Positions 31,278 to 45,400 of a DNA stretch of 64,000 nucleotides are shown here, piece by piece; the stretch's first letter is position 1, and every line of letters begins with the position of its first letter. The DNA is from Diplosphaera chodatii (taxonomy: Eukaryota; Chlorophyta; Trebouxiophyceae; Prasiolales; Stichococcaceae): assembly GCA_032358165.1 (NCBI GenBank), contig JAALGY010000052.1, positions 2,108,001-2,172,000 on the forward strand, in the 5' to 3' direction. Position numbers and translations under genes: made by a program. The notes under the pieces are model-generated. The model was not told the DNA's origin. It made no database searches and saw only the letters and a program-made list of their open reading frames with translations.

Positions 31278-34200
31278 TCAGACCTTGGACTTGGGCGTCT
31301 GGTTCCAGGAGTAGCCGGCGTTCTTGACGAACCCTTGCCGTGCGACCAGCTCATCGGACTCCTTCGGCCCGCGGGTACCTGTGAACGTGATGCAAGGTAA
31401 AGTCTCAGCCTGGCGTCTAAACGTTCAATAGCGGTGCGCGTCTGCGCTGGAGCACACTTCACAACCGCATGAAGCGTGCACTCATGATTGATGCATGGCA
31501 TGAGGGCAGCAGACCTGCGACATAGGGCAGCGGCTTGATGCGCTGCTCGTCCAGCTGGTGCAGCAGCGGCGTGAAGATCGACCACGCCGCCCGCAGCTCG
31601 TCCCTGCGTATCACAGGAGCACATGTGAAGACACCACATATTATGAGAACAACTTGGCATCTGCTGATCTATCAGGCCCGTTTGACGTCTGGCCTGAGTT
31701 GCCTTGTGGCCGCTGTGGAGCATGTGCATCTGCAGGGTTACTGCTGGGGCGCACCTTCGTACGAAGTGCTGCTGGTTGCCGTGGATGGCGTCCAGCAGCA
31801 GCCGCTCATACGCCTCTGGGATGATCGCCTCCTGATACCGGTGCTGCACTCAGCAGAGCAAGGAGGCTTGCATGGCGCCAGGGTGTCATAATGCACACGA
31901 ACCACGAAGCAAGAAGCCACTGCTGCTGCAGCTTCACATACCGTACAACAGCGGTCGCACCGCCTCCAGGATGCCCTGCATTGCCAACTTGCTGGCTATG
32001 AAATAGCACTTGGGTTACCTTGTAGGTAAGGTCCAGCTCGGACATGATGGGCGTCATCTCCAGCCCCGGCTTCTTCACCGCCACCTTCATGTAGATCGAC
32101 TCGTCCGGCTGCAGCCTGCGGTGGGCAGACACGCACCATCGTGAAGGCGGTCGCTCAGTGATAGTGCTGGAGTTCCCAACTGAGCTGCTGGGCTTTCAGG
32201 ACTGCAGGCCAATACCAGCAGGCGTAATGCACGACAAGTGCAGGCTGCAGGCTGTATTTAAGCCTGCTAGCTCATCAGCCGCACACACCGCATGACGAGC
32301 TCGTTGCGGAATTCGTCGAGGGAGACGGTGGCGCCCTCCATCTGCACCGGCGGCCGGTACTGCACCCGGATCTCCACCTTCCGCTCGTTCAGCGCCTGCA
32401 GCAGCAACACAATGGCTGCGCTGAGATGCACCGCCAACACGACAGCACTAACAGCCAACTGCATTCATCTTCCATATGTGGCGCCCAGAAGTGAGACCTC
32501 AACATGGGCATGCTTGAACGCTTTTACATGCCCTCGCTGTGGCCCTCAGCCATGGAGCATGTAAGCAGAGCTGATGTGCAAGAAGCTGACCGCTGCAGCA
32601 TGATGGTGGACCAATGCGAGGGGGCCAGCAGCGCACCTTGCCGGCCTTGAGGATGAATGGCACACCGTGCCACCGGTCGTTCTCGATGTGCAGCACGCAC
32701 GTCGCAAAGGTGGGCGTCACGCTGTCCTGGGGCACCCCCTGCACCGGCGCACGCGCAGCGGCATCAGCGCATGTACCCAGTCTGATTGGCAGCATCCCGA
32801 CGCAGGCTGCGATCTCCTCTACGTCAAAGACAGCATCAGACAAATGGGGCGCTGCTATCCCTGCGGCACCCTGTCCTCCAGGTCATCCTCATGCCGACGC
32901 CCGCAATGTACTGCCTCACAGCCGCAAACACAACACGCAGCGACACGGTGATCACGAGGCCACACTTGCACCTTGTCCTCCAGGTACCCCTCCATGCCGG
33001 CGCCCGCCGTGTACTGCCCCAGCACCACCTCATCCAGCCGCAGCGCCCGGCACGCCCGCAGCACCTTCACCTTCTCGTCCCTGCGCGCCAGCCAACAGCG
33101 AACATTAAGGCACAGTGAAGAAGGTTCCACGTCACTCCAGCCGTTTTATTATCACTGGCAGCTGCGGCGCACCGCATGTCCTCGCTGCTGAGGGTGACCG
33201 GCTTCTCCATGGCCGTCAGCGCCATGACCTGTGGCCAGGGCACCACTGCTGACATCCGCAAGCTGTGACTAAGACGGTGAAGGTACGGTGGAGTGTGTCG
33301 TGTTACTGTGAAGCACTTAGCACTAACAGATGTGTGCACTGATGGCGCAATGCAGGGAGCAGCCTACGTACCTGCAACAAGTGGTTCTGGATCACGTCCC
33401 GGATGATGCCAAACTCGTTGAAGTAGCCGCCCCGCCCCTCGGTGCCAAACGGCTCCTACAGAACAGGAACTGCTTTGTCGGACGAGCTCAGTTGCAATGC
33501 TTCTGTCATGGCATTGGCATGGGAGATGACAGACAGGCATGGCAGTGGCGTCAACAGTTGGGAGTATGTCATCAGCGGTAAGCAGCAGGGGCGATGGCAA
33601 GGACGGCACACTGACCTTGAAGCAGATCTGCACATTGGCAATATGGTGCCGGTTCCAGGAGGGGGAGAACATGGCGTTGGCAAATCGCAGCACCGTCAGG
33701 TTCTGCGTCAGCTCCTTGCCCAGGTAGTGGTCGATGCGGTAGATCTGTAGGGAGCGTATGATGACTGATGAGTAGCTACACTCATAGCAGCACCGTCACA
33801 GGTGCCAACACCAGCAGCAGCGCCACGAATGTCAACATGTGAGCTGAAGCCTGAGCTCCACAGCTGCTGCTTGACGTTGTGGCTGGTGCAGAGTAGCGGA
33901 GCAGTTGATGATGCTGGAGCTTGCTTCATTTTGGCTGTGGCTCACCTGCTCCTCGGGGTAGTACTTGGCAATGTCCTCAGCGAGGGCCTCCGAGCTGCAC
34001 AGGTCCTTGCCGAAGGGCTTCTCCACCACCAGCCGCAGCCACGACCTGCCCGCCGGGACAGACATGTTGCAAGATTGGTGGCACCCGCATGAACCGCATC
34101 CACCTGACTGGCAGCGGAGTCTTTGCATTTGCGCTCGGCTCGCATTGAGATGTGTGTGTGAATCTGCCGCATGCATCTCACTTGGGGTTGGTGGCCTTCA

Positions 34201-34992
34201 TGTCGGCGTGCTCCTTGAGGCCCTTGACGACCGGGGCGTACACGGAGGGCGGCAGCGCCAGGTAGTACATGCGGCCGACCGCCCGCCCGCCGCCGAGCGC
34301 GGCCTCCCGGTCCTCCAGCACCCCCTGTAGCCGCTGGAAGCCCGCCGCCTCTGTGTAGCTGCCTGCGTGCAGCTGCTGCAGCGTTGGGAAGAGACTCCGC
34401 ACGCTCCCTGATGGTGCGCTCGGCTGGTGCACCCCTCTCCCCGAGATGGTACGAGCGACTGTCTGAACCTTTTACCAGTCGTCCGTAATCAACGTCCAGC
34501 ACGCATACATATGCAGTTGCAGGTCGGATGCGTCCATGTGACTGAACGCATCAAATGTCATCCCGCATGGGCATGCACACCCGCAGCATGACACTGCGCG
34601 CATGTTGTTGTGTGAATGGTCCAACATACACATGGCCACCGTACCCTGGACATAGGTCAGACGCTCCAGGAATGCGGCCTTGGCCGCGTCGTCGCCCTTG
34701 ACATAGCTCTTGACCCGCTCCCGCAGCGCGTCATCTGTCATCTCTGACCGCGCAAAGCCATAGACCCGCACATCCTCTGGCAGAAACCTGTGCGTTCATC
34801 GAATTCAGTCTCTGCATAGCGTCTTGATGACAATCAGCATACATAAGTCTTGGTCGAAGCTCACCCCCTGGCAAAGAGTGTGAAGATGGCTGGGAATGTC
34901 TTCTTCTTCGCCAGATCGCCGCTGGCACCCAGCACCACAATCGACAGCGCGTCTATGTCTTGCGGCCGACTGACGCCGTTGGCGCTCGCCAT
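31278..34992 (-). CDS. G6PD: Glucose-6-phosphate 1-dehydrogenase
   Basis: It catalyses glucose 6-phosphate + NADP+ to 6-phosphogluconolactone + NADPH, the entry step of the oxidative pentose phosphate pathway. Exon 1 (from 34992) reads MASANGVS and then the coenzyme motif [20 protein letters not shown] (GxxGDLxxxK). Following exons give [52 protein letters not shown] and the substrate signature [10 protein letters not shown] (about 33720-33745). Then come [120 protein letters not shown], and a C-terminus ending [12 protein letters not shown]. All conserved blocks are present and in order. Only about 18 residues precede the Rossmann strand, so there is no transit peptide in this model and the cytosolic isoform is likely. 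Confidence 0.95.
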
Positions 34993-35521
34993 GTTCGGGA
35001 GTCCTCGCCAGTACAACGTTGTAGGAGGAATGCCCTAAATTGCTGCTCAACTGCCGATCAACACTGCCAACGCGTTGATGTAACTAAATGCTGTGCTACC
35101 TAGTCGCTTTGCTGAACATTTGAGCGGTGTTGCGATTGGCAATGCAGCAATGAGCATGTGCTGCTTGCGTAATGAGATCCGAATGGGCGCGCCCCATGAG
35201 CAAATATCTGTCGGGTATCTGCCAATCGTGGCCACATGGGCACATTTGCACATGGAGCTTCACCTGACTCGCCCAGACTTGACATTCATAGCTCCCACTC
35301 TTGCAAACACAACTGCGGATTGACTCAAGTGAATTCATGCTGCATCTCATGCCGGGCCGAACCATCCCTCTCTCACACTCCCTGCTCTGCAACCGAAGGG
35401 CGCCTGCTATACAGCTGTGTCCAAGGACACCTACGAGAATGGCGACAGCGTGATCACGTAGCCAACTCCAGCGTCGGCGGTGTCGCTCTACCGGCACACG
35501 GCCATGCGCAAAGCAGCGCTC
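34993..35521. other. Intergenic, G6PDH promoter side
   Basis: About 530 bp between the G6PDH start and the 3' end of the bromodomain gene. It probably holds the G6PDH promoter. No specific element is recognised. Confidence 0.4.
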
Positions 35522-38500
35522 CTAATCCTTCCGCAGCTGCGTCTTGCCACTGTCCTTCCCATTCGTAGCAGCACCCGCGCCAGCCCCCACCGCAGCCGCC
35601 GCGCCTGCCGGCGCCGATGCTGCGGCGGCAGCCGCCAGCTGTGCGGCGGCGGCATCGGCGGACTGCAGCAGCGGTGAGCGGCTGCCCGAGCGGCTGACAT
35701 TGGCGCCGCGGCCGCGGCTGCGCTGCTTCTCCGCCTCGCGGCTGCCGCGCCGCGTGCTGCCGTGGCCCTTGCGGCCTGTGGCATTGTATTGGACTGCACC
35801 TCAGCACCGTGCTGCACGGGGCAATGCAGGATCCCGGGACACAGGCGCCACTCATGCAGAGACATGCCAGCAAAGAAATGCACACAGAGGGCTCTGCACA
35901 CCGGCTGCATCTGCCTCAGCGGCGGCAGCGCTGCCGCTCGGCTTGGCGTCCGCCAGCGCCGTCATCGCCGGCGGCGCGGTGGCTGTCCGCGCGGGCGCAG
36001 AGTCTGGCCGACCGCCGCCTGAAGATGCAGCCGTCACAGGCGGTTCACGGATGTCACGGATGTGATGAAATCCGTCAGGTATGCATCCATTCAAGCAAGC
36101 TGCGTTAGGTCGGCCGCTCACCTGCAGCGCGGAGGGTGCCGCCGCTCGGCTTCGGCTTGTGGCCGGGCCCGCCCTTTGCACGCGCCTTCATGTTGCCACC
36201 TGAGGAGCAAGCACCACCCAGTCGGCATCATGCCTGCCCTGCCAAGACAGTCAGCCACGTGGCACTGCTGGGAGCAGGGCAACCCACCGGCAGCCCACGG
36301 GCACTGCAAAGCTGTGAAGGCGGGACCACCGTGCTCCGCATTTGAATTGATGAAATGAATTGTAAGGGTTCAGGTTGTGAGTGCAGCACCTGTGGTGTAG
36401 GACAGGAAGCGCTGGCGCTCCTCCAGCTCCAGGGGGCGGTGGCGCAGCAGGAACACGTCGTCGTCCGACTCCTCGTCGCTGCTGCTCCCCGCCGCCGCAG
36501 CCGCCTTTGACGCCGGCGCGCTGCCTGCGGGCTGCTTCTGCTGCAGATGGACAACAGACATGATCATCGGGCAGCCGTCCACGATCATCGGGCAGCAACA
36601 GGAGGAGCAGCCGTGTATGCTACCTGACCACAGCAAGACATGCCCCATTGAACGGCTTCAGGATGCAAGCTGCTGACATAACTCTACCGCACCTGGGCCG
36701 CTGGCTGGCTCTGCTGCTTGAGGCGCAGGCGCCAGGCGGCCACCGCCGCACGACGGGCAGCCATCTCCGCCTGCGTCAACCGGCGCACTTGAGGCAGCGG
36801 GATCTCCATCGCCTGCACGGTGAGGCACAACATGTCAGATTCCCAATGGCGCCACTACTTCTTCAGTGTTGACCGTACACCCTATGCTGAGGATGCCCTC
36901 CTGTGGTCAGGCGACCTCAGATTGATGGCCCCTAATCAGCACAGAGTCCAACCAGTCCATCGTGCGCTTCAGCTGCATTACACAACTCTGATAACAACTT
37001 GTGCCCACCTGCTGGCGCTCCACGAACTTGGGGGCGCCGATGCCGGTGGTCAGCAGCGGCGTGCCGGGCTCCGACATGTCGTCCCGCCGCCGCTTGCTGG
37101 GCTTGGCCGGCGGCCCTGCATCAGATCAAGCACACACAGATATGCACAACCAACTCCGTTGCAGCGGTTTGACAGCAAGAATGCAAGTGCATCGAGCCAC
37201 TGAGGAGCCGTCTCGCAAAGGCACCCGCGATGGTGGCACAGGCTGCTGGTGGCAGTGGGGGAGAGATCATCAGACGGCACCTGTGGTGCGGATGCGGGCG
37301 CTACCAGGCCGGGCACCGCCGCGGCTGCGCGCTGACAGGCTGTTGCCGTTGGCACGGCCACGCGCCGCAGCCGCCGCCTCCTGCTGCTGCCCCGCGTCCG
37401 GCATCTGCACGGCACGCCACACGCATCTCGAAGTCCACGTCTGGCCACAGCACTTGTGTCGGTTTGGCGCTGGTGCAGCTGCGCTGGCAAGCCAGGCGGC
37501 AACATTCACTCAGCACAGAGCCGTTGCTGCAATTGGCACATGTTAGCAAGAGCACTGCCTGTTGCACAGCCTGTAGACTGCCTTTTGGGCACAATCACGG
37601 ATAGAGACGGTCAGGGGGTGCACACCTGGCACATGGAGGCGGCCATCCGGCGGGTGATGACGCGCTGCTTCTCAATCAGGTCCAGCAGCGCATAGCAGCG
37701 CCCCGCGTACCACACGTCGTCGTCGCCGGGCGCCGCCGGCGCATCTGTCGCACTCCCCGCCGGCAGCTTTGGCATCTGCCCCGCGGCGGCATGCGCAGCG
37801 AACCAGGGGTGGGCGGCCAGCTCGGAGGGGGCCACCCCCGGGACCGGCAGCCGCGAGCGGCGGGGCTTTTTGACCGGCGGCGGCGGCGCCGGGGCTGAGC
37901 CCTTCCCGCCCCCCGCCCCGGCGGACTTTGCCGCTGCCGCCGCTGCCTCGGCGTTCGCCGCCGCCCGCTGCTTCGCAGCCATTGCCACCGGGAGGTCCGG
38001 CACTGCAGGCGCGGCCTCCTGGGCTGCAGGCGCTGCAGGGCCGCCGGCCGCCCGCTGCTTTGCTGCCATGGCTGGGGCGTCCGCGGGCACCGCTGCATCT
38101 GGCGACCCCGTCTTTGCTGCCGCTGCCTTCGTTGCCGAATCCGCTTTCAGTGCTGCCTGCGCTGGTGAGGCTGCCTGGTCTGAGGAGGCTGCGTCATCCA
38201 TGCTACGGGTGCGTACCTGTGTATGACACGACACAGTAGGTCAAGGCAACTTCTAAGGGCATACAGCTGTTGACTGCTGCAAGCGAGCAGGGATATTTAG
38301 TGTCCCATGACGTTGGGCAAGCTGCCGAGGACCCACCCGCAGCTCGTGCAGCGCGGCCTCATGCCGCTGGCGCGTGTGCTGCAGCCCCTTCATGCGCAGC
38401 TGCAGCCAGCGGGCGCGCCACTCGATGCCCCGCCGGGCCTCCTTCCACGCCGTTGTGCGCGGCCTCCGCTGCTGCCGCCCTGTAGTTGCAGGAGTTTCCT

Positions 38501-41326
38501 TGTATCGAAGTGAATGCAGGTCTGTGGCCAGGCCAGGAAGCTTGGCGCTTGAGGGCTGCCACTTCCAATCTGACGCGTGCCACAGCCTTGTCACGTCAGC
38601 AGGTCGAGCCAGCATGGGTGAGGCTGCTGGGTAGTGGGTGTCCCGCCTGCGTGGCTGCGGCCTCGCTGAGCCTTCTCGGGGTGGGCGCCGCCGTCGCTGG
38701 TGTCCGCGCCACAAGACGCTGCCGAGGGGCCCCCGCTGCAGGCAGGAAACAGCGTAAGCCTTCAGGTCTCCGTGTGGGCGCAGCACCCAGAACCCCACGC
38801 GATGCAAGGTTCTGCACACAAACACTGCAGCAGGGCGCTGCCCGATAGCCTGCCACGGCGTCCGCACCTTGTGGAGGGACCCGAGGTGGCGGCATCCTGG
38901 TGGGACGCCGCCGACTGGGCTGCGCTGCCGGTGGCTGGAGCAGCGCTGCGCAGCTGCCTGTCAGGCTTCTCAAGGCCGTCGCTGCTGCTGCCGTCCTTGT
39001 CCTCCGACCAAAGCAGCCGTGTTGCACCCGGTGGCAGCAAGAGGTGCAGATCCTGTGTCCGCCAGCCATAGGCTCATGACACCGAAACATCAGTCTGGCT
39101 TACAGGACAGGGTGGGGAAGCTAGTGCAAGTGGTGACTGTGACGAAAGCACTCCGCAGGGGCTGCAGGGTGAGAGCAGCCCACCTGGGAGATGCTCTTCA
39201 GCACGGCGCCGATGTCCGGCAGGGCCGCCGCCGCAGCTGCTGCGGCAGAAACGGCGCCCTTCGCGCCGTTCTTGCCATTGTGGGCGCCATTCCTGCCGTT
39301 CCGCAGCGGGTAGCGGCTGTGCCCGTTTGCCTTGACGCTGCCGCCCAGGTACCTGGGCCCCGGATCCGGCTCCATGTCTGAGTAGCTGCTGTACCCCTCC
39401 TCGTCTGCGTCCATTGGCTCCTCCCCCCGCGCGTCTGCTGAACCGGCATTTGCAGGGGAGCTTCAAGGAAGCACGCATGGGCAGAATGACAGTTGACAGC
39501 ACGGTGCACGAACTACGCAATTGCGCGACGACATGGACATGCGCATTGTGCCCGAGAGCTTGCAGGGACCCATGCCCTGACAGGTTGAACAAGCAAATCA
39601 CACAATTCATCTCCTCCGGACGGCCCACCGTCAGAGGCGTCGGGCGTGGTGGCGGTGTCGCCGAGCGACACGGACGCGAGGCCGGTGGGCGGCGTCGCTG
39701 GGCTGCTGGCGGACCGCAGGAGGGGGGGCCCACCTGCACCGGGCCCACAGCAGGTTGACCCTGAACAGCACGCTTGGCTTGTGCACTTTGCACCATCTGG
39801 AAGGGACCCACGATGCTGGGAAGCCACCGTGCTGCATGTGCCTGCACTGTGCGTGTGCTCAAGTCTGGACAGCCGAGAGCTGATGTGAAGTGCACCTGCT
39901 GTGCGGGGGTTGAACTTCTCCCGCCGCGCATCTGCCGCAGCTGCCTTCGGGCCGTCCGGGTGCAGCGCTGCAATCGCAATCTTTGCCGAGGGCTCTTCCC
40001 GCTGCAGGAGCACAGACCCGTCCCCTTGCTAATGTGCATGCAATAGGGTGCGGAATGTCAGGAGCAATTGACCTCTCGCAATGGCACCATAGCAGATCAT
40101 CCTGCAGTCCAGCGATGCTGTACCTGCAGCAGGGTCCGGCCCGCATGCTGCAGGGTGGCCGCGGCGCGGTGCACCCGCGAGCGCTTGCTGTTGTACGCCA
40201 ACGCGTTGTCGCAGATGAGCTCGAAGTCGGACAGCAGGTCGCCCCAGGTGCGGTACTGCCGCCGCCGCAGCCGCTCCCGCATGTCCGCAAAGCACAGCGG
40301 GTGCTGCGTGAAGCTGTAGTACCTGCAGGGGCGGGGCGGGAGGCTTCAGTGACGTGATCTTGACCATGGCCCACCCAAGTAGGCCTGTACCATCTGCCTG
40401 CGGACACTAACCGTGCAACGGCGATGGGCTAGAGCAATGCGTACCACGCTGCAGCCTGCAGGGAGGGAAGGCAGCACCTCTGACTCAAAAGCTCACCCCG
40501 GGGCCTCCTCCTCGTCAACGGGGTTGTCGAAGTAGCCGTCGCGGTTGAGGCCGGCCAGGCGCGCAAGCAGCGCCTCCAGATACGCTGCCGGCTCACGCGC
40601 AGGCGAGGGCGCTGCCCCGGGTTGCCCCACCGCCACTGCCGTCAGCAGCGCCTCGGAGGCTGCCCGCACCTGCATGCGATCAGAGGAGCAGTTCGACCGT
40701 GTACTTACTGTGTGTCTTACCAGCAGCAACGACCAGCTGTCTGTGTAATGTTGCCTTGCTGTGGGACATAGGCTCGATGGTGTAGGCATGATACACCGAG
40801 ATGAAATGCTCCTCACCTCCAGAGGGGTGCCCGGGGTGGGGGGCAAAGGGCTGAGGGGCGAGGTGCCGCCCGGGCTGCTGAACGCCACGGACTTGGGCGC
40901 CGAGTGGCGGGCGCCCATGCCGCCCTGCGCCGCCTGCTGTGCTATGCTGCCCCTCGGCGCACCCTGCTGCGCCTCCGCCGCCAGTCCGGGCTTCCCGATC
41001 CGCAGCCGGGGCGGGTTGCCCAGCGGCGCGGGGGTCGGGCACCCCGACGCGTGCGCAAACGCGAAGCCGTCCGCGGGCTCGTCTGCCCGAGGGCTGCTGC
41101 CGTTCCTGCTGCCTGGTCCCCCGCCCGGGGGTGTTGCCGCCGCTGAGCCACCTCCCGCACCGGAGGTGTGTGCGAGCGCCGCCGGCGCCGAGGCTGGCGC
41201 GCCGGCCCGGCCGCTGTCCGGTCCACTCTGCTGCTGCGCCTGAGCTGCTGCAGCAGCTGCTCGCGTGGCTGGCTGCGCCGCTGCAGACTTCTGCAGCAGG
41301 ACGCACAGCAGGTGGTCAGGTAGCAC
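35522..41326 (-). CDS. Bromodomain protein with long low-complexity C-terminus
   Basis: The N-terminal exon (about 41285-40815) is Ala/Gly/Pro-rich. The bromodomain is split over about 40665-40498 (AYLEALLARLAGL, then GYFDNPVDEEEAPG) and 40320-40125 (YYSFTQHPLCFADMRERLRR, then LLSDFELICDNALAYNSKRS). This has the PxDF..M...L...Y......DF.LI..N...YN pattern, with the acetyl-lysine-binding Asn in ALAYN. Downstream exons look nuclear: EEGYSSYSDMEPDPGPRYLG (about 39400), WKEARRGIEWRARWLQLRMK (about 38440), KPSKRRRDDMSEPGTPLL (about 37090), LTQAEMAARRAAVAAWRLRL (about 36750) and FLLRHRPLELEERQRFLSYT (about 36430). A basic Arg/Ser tail ends TQLRKD at 35522. It probably binds acetylated chromatin. The first exon is not fixed (no good ATG at 41326). 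I treat 5.8 kb as one gene because all exons share strand and style, but two genes are possible. Confidence 0.6.
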
Positions 41327-42493
41327 ATAAAGTTGTCATACAACCACAACGCTGCACGCTATCTCCTCCAGACGATCGGCCAGCCTGATTGCGACAGTGC
41401 TCGCTCATTCCGGGTGCACTCCAGCACCCACTCTGTCCGCAGCTGCGACGTGTCGGAACATCGATAAGTCAAAGTCAAAGGAAAGCATCAAGGTTGGCCG
41501 ATGCTGGCCACAGAGCAGCAGCTGAGCCATACCAGCAATGATTGCTATGCTCTGCTGAGCTCATGAACAGGGGCAATGCCGATATCGAGTCACCCACGAC
41601 ACGGCAACTCTATCGACAAGGCGATTGGTGCAGTCACCCTGCCCTACAGGGCGTCATAGGCGCGGGCACGCAGGCAACGGGATCGCGTGAAAGCAGAAGA
41701 CTGTACGATTCAAGCTGCGGCGTTGCCGGCTGCAGCTGTCCACGGCTCAGCCCGCAAGGCCGTAGGTGCCATCTGCAGTCCGACTGGCCGCGGAACGCGC
41801 TGCATGCAGCTGCGAGGCCGGCAGTGAGCTGTGAGAGGCATACACACATCATCACTGCTGCCGTTCGGCGTCGCAGGCCCCACCTCAGCAGCCATCGCAG
41901 CGCGCTCCCTGTGGGTTGCCTGCCTCACGCTGCATCCACACCGCACGGCTGGCCTCGCGGCTCACGCTTGGCACACGCTCAGCATTGCCTGACCTGAAGC
42001 CTGGGTCCAGCCGGCAGCAAGTGCTCCTTGTGTGCCGTGCCTGCTCGCCCGGCAACGCTGAAGAATTCTGATTGTTTCTAGGGTCTACACTCTCCAGCTG
42101 GACTCTCAGACCATGACGTAACCCGTTTCCCAGCGACGAACTTCTGGCTCTGCATGCAACGCTCTTGCGCATTTGTGTGAAGAATATGTGCACTTGCAAT
42201 ACACTACCCGGCTGTCATTCGCTGCATTGCATGTTCGCGCGTGTCGCCATTGGGTGCACCTGCGATTAGTGTCTTGCTGAGCTTGCTCGTTGATGCTGCC
42301 AGTTCACTGTAGCAGTCACAGCACGCATCATTGGATATTGATCGCAGACTACAGCTCAAATTCACACCTTCGCGGTGACGCTTCAGTATATGCGCACAAC
42401 TGGATGCGTGCTCAGCTGGCAGGTCACATCAACACTGTCTCGGCAGTTGCAACCCTGCACCGGCCTGATGGTTGACACAGTGCCTGAGCCTTG
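41327..42493. other. Divergent intergenic region
   Basis: About 1.15 kb between the bromodomain gene and the P-loop ATPase gene. No coding exon is supported; it may hold an undetected 5' exon of the bromodomain gene and both promoters. Confidence 0.4.
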
Positions 42494-45400
42494 ATGAGTA
42501 TTAACCTCACAAAAATCTTTGATGGCAGCTTCGACTTCAAGCGCTGGTCGAAGGTGCGACACTCGTGTGGATGCCACCTGCATGCATGTGCTGCCAGGTG
42601 CAACATGTGCAGCTGTGTCGTGCATACGAGCATGCAGGAGCAGCATGATCTGGAAGGGTACAGCGACTATTGATACGTTCCTGTCCGGTGCCTGCAGCGC
42701 ATTGTTGTTGGTGGCGGTGGGGTGGTGGGTGCCCAGGCACTCAGCGCCTGGGCATGCACCAAATGGAACGACAACCGCGTGTTCCAGTGAGCTGCAATCT
42801 TCGCCCATGTCCCGAGACTCCTACAGTCCAATACGCGTTCGTTTGGCAACTGTGTGCTGGTTCGCTTGTGCTGCTGGCGTGGCGCCTGAGAGCACACCGG
42901 ATGTGTCCCCGCGCTGCAGCCGCATCTCGGGCGGCTACTGCTCGGACGGGCACCTGGTGTCGCGCGGCCTGGCGGCCAGCCACCTGCAGCGGCGGGCGGA
43001 CCTCATGAGCCGCGTGTCGCGGCTGCTGCAGCCGGGCCCCGACCTGCCCAGCGACGCGTACTACTGCATCCTGGGCGCGCCCAACAGCGGCAAGACGCAC
43101 ATCGTGCGCAAGGCCTGCGAGGAGGTGCACGCCTGCTGACTGCTGCGCATAGCCATCGTACGGTTACTATCCGAGCATCGATGAGGCTGCGGGAACTCCG
43201 GAGACTGCACTGGACGCTTCATATTGCGGTGGAGCGGCCAAGTAGAATCAGGGAATGTATGTGGGTTCGGCGTGCGTACGCGCAGGTGGGCGGCGGCGTC
43301 ATCTACATGCAGATCACGGTCCCGGACATGTTCGGGCAGGAGCTGGCGACCGCCATCGATTGTGCGCTGCTTTCACCGACCCGCACTGTTGTGCTGCTGC
43401 CTGCACTCAACAGCAGCAGCAGTCTCACCCACTGCTTGGGTGTGCAGACCAAGGAGGCGCGCTCAATGTCATGAACATGATCCAGAACAACATCGTGAAG
43501 GCAAGTCACATGAGGACAGCCAACCTGCTACTTGACCTGCGACTCAAAGTGCTGAGCATCAGTTAAATTGCGCAAGCCTTGGAGTGCGTGCTGCAAGGGG
43601 GTGTGGCTGTGGGGCGCAGGCTGTGTTTGGCGGCGGCGGCGGCGGGTCAGCGGACAAGGACCAGATCGACACCGCCATCGACGCCCTGGTCAAGGGGTCG
43701 CGCAGCTTCCAGGCGCACCACCGCCGCCCCGTCGTCCTGGTGTTGGATGACGTGGACAAGTGCGCGGTTATGGACACCATCCCAGCGTCGAGAACGATAT
43801 GGTTGCTGTACTGTTGCTTGAGTCTCCTGCTGAGCATGCGATCCAGCTGTGGCCTACCTGGCCTACATGAACGACTCTCACACCTGCACTGCTACCCTGA
43901 GTAATGACAATACCCTGATACGTACAGGCTGGCAGAGAAGCAGCCGGGCCTGCTGGAGGAGCTCCAGTCGTGCGCCAAGTCGTGGTCCAACAGCGGGCTG
44001 CTGCGGGTCGTGTTCGTGCTGTCGGATGGCCCCGCGCTCTCCCAGATGAAGCGTGCGCACTGTTCCACTGACTCACTGCGAGATGATCAGCCGGCTGCCA
44101 GTCATCAAGAGTGGCGTCTGCACATTGTAGTCTCAGCTCGTTGGGTGACCTGCAACCTACAGGACGGTCGGCCTGGTCGCGCGCCAATGTCAGCGGGTTC
44201 GTGACGGTGGACGACGTCAGCCGGGAGGACGCCCTGGCGTACCTGAAGGGCCGGGGCGTCTCAGGCGCGGACGCCGCCAGCATCTACCGGGTCGCGGGCG
44301 GCCGCATCGGGCTGCTCAGCCACATCGCCACCAGCGTGGCCGACATGGGCATCGACTGCGAAGGTAACCTGCTGATGAAGAATGCCCCAGTCCCCGATAC
44401 GCATTAAATTCTGACGATGAACATGGCCACTCAATGCAACACCTTCCGGCAGAGCAACAGCGTGTGGAGTTTTCAGCGGGTACCAGGAACATGCACACAC
44501 CTTCTACATAGGAGAGCAGGCTTCCACTTCAAGCGCATGAGAGTTGACATGTCATTCACAGAGGCGCTGCACTCGGTGGTCGAAGCAGCTGCAGACGAGT
44601 TCAAGGTTGCCGGCCTGCTTGATGAGGTGTGCTTCAGACTGCCTGCTGAACTCGTTGTGCTCGCTCCGCAGCTGTACTGTTTGACGGAAGAGGTTGCTCC
44701 ACTTCAGTCTGTGACGTGCACACGTGACCACAACAGCAGTCGGTGCGGGAGTTTTGTGTATATCAGCGTGCTTGGCACCCAAGGTTGTTTCGGTCATGTG
44801 TGTGCAGGGCCCACGGCGAACTGGCGGCACCGCAGCCATCAAGGCGCTGCTGGACGCGGGCGGTGCCGAGGACGAGTGGACCGGCATCAGGTGTATCTCT
44901 TGAAACGACATGGTGCAGCTGCCTGTGTTGTTGCTGATAGATTCCACGTGCATGCATGGGGCACACGCCCTTCTTGTTATCGCTAGCTTTCCAGTTCGCT
45001 CTCGGCCCGCTGCAGCATGACGGACTGGAGCAACCTGGTGCCTCAGCCCGGGAACCAGAAGGCGCTGCTGGCGTCGCGTGTGTTCGTGCGGCACTACCCT
45101 CACCAAGGCGAGCGTTGCAGCCAGACGCAAGCACATTGCTCTGTGCTGCAGGCCGGTGCCTGTGGGGTCTGACTTTTGCTGCGAGGGTTATACCCACAAA
45201 TTGTGGACCGTTCAGTCCAGCTGATTGCACATTGCTGGGATGTTATGCTGCTGAGGTAAGGCATTCCTACTGGCATGCTGACTGCAGAGGTCATGTTCGG
45301 CTCCCGCCCCACTGCGATTTACGCACAGCACCTGGTCAGCAGCAAGGGGCGCGAGAAGCACCACGGCTGGCGGGACCACCACCCGCAGAGCCGCAGCGGC

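Noticed and set aside
37611..38239. Ala/Pro-rich plus-strand frames
   Set aside because: Shadows of the Ala/Lys-rich minus-strand exon of the bromodomain gene, which shows charged nuclear-type sequence (KKPRRSRLP).
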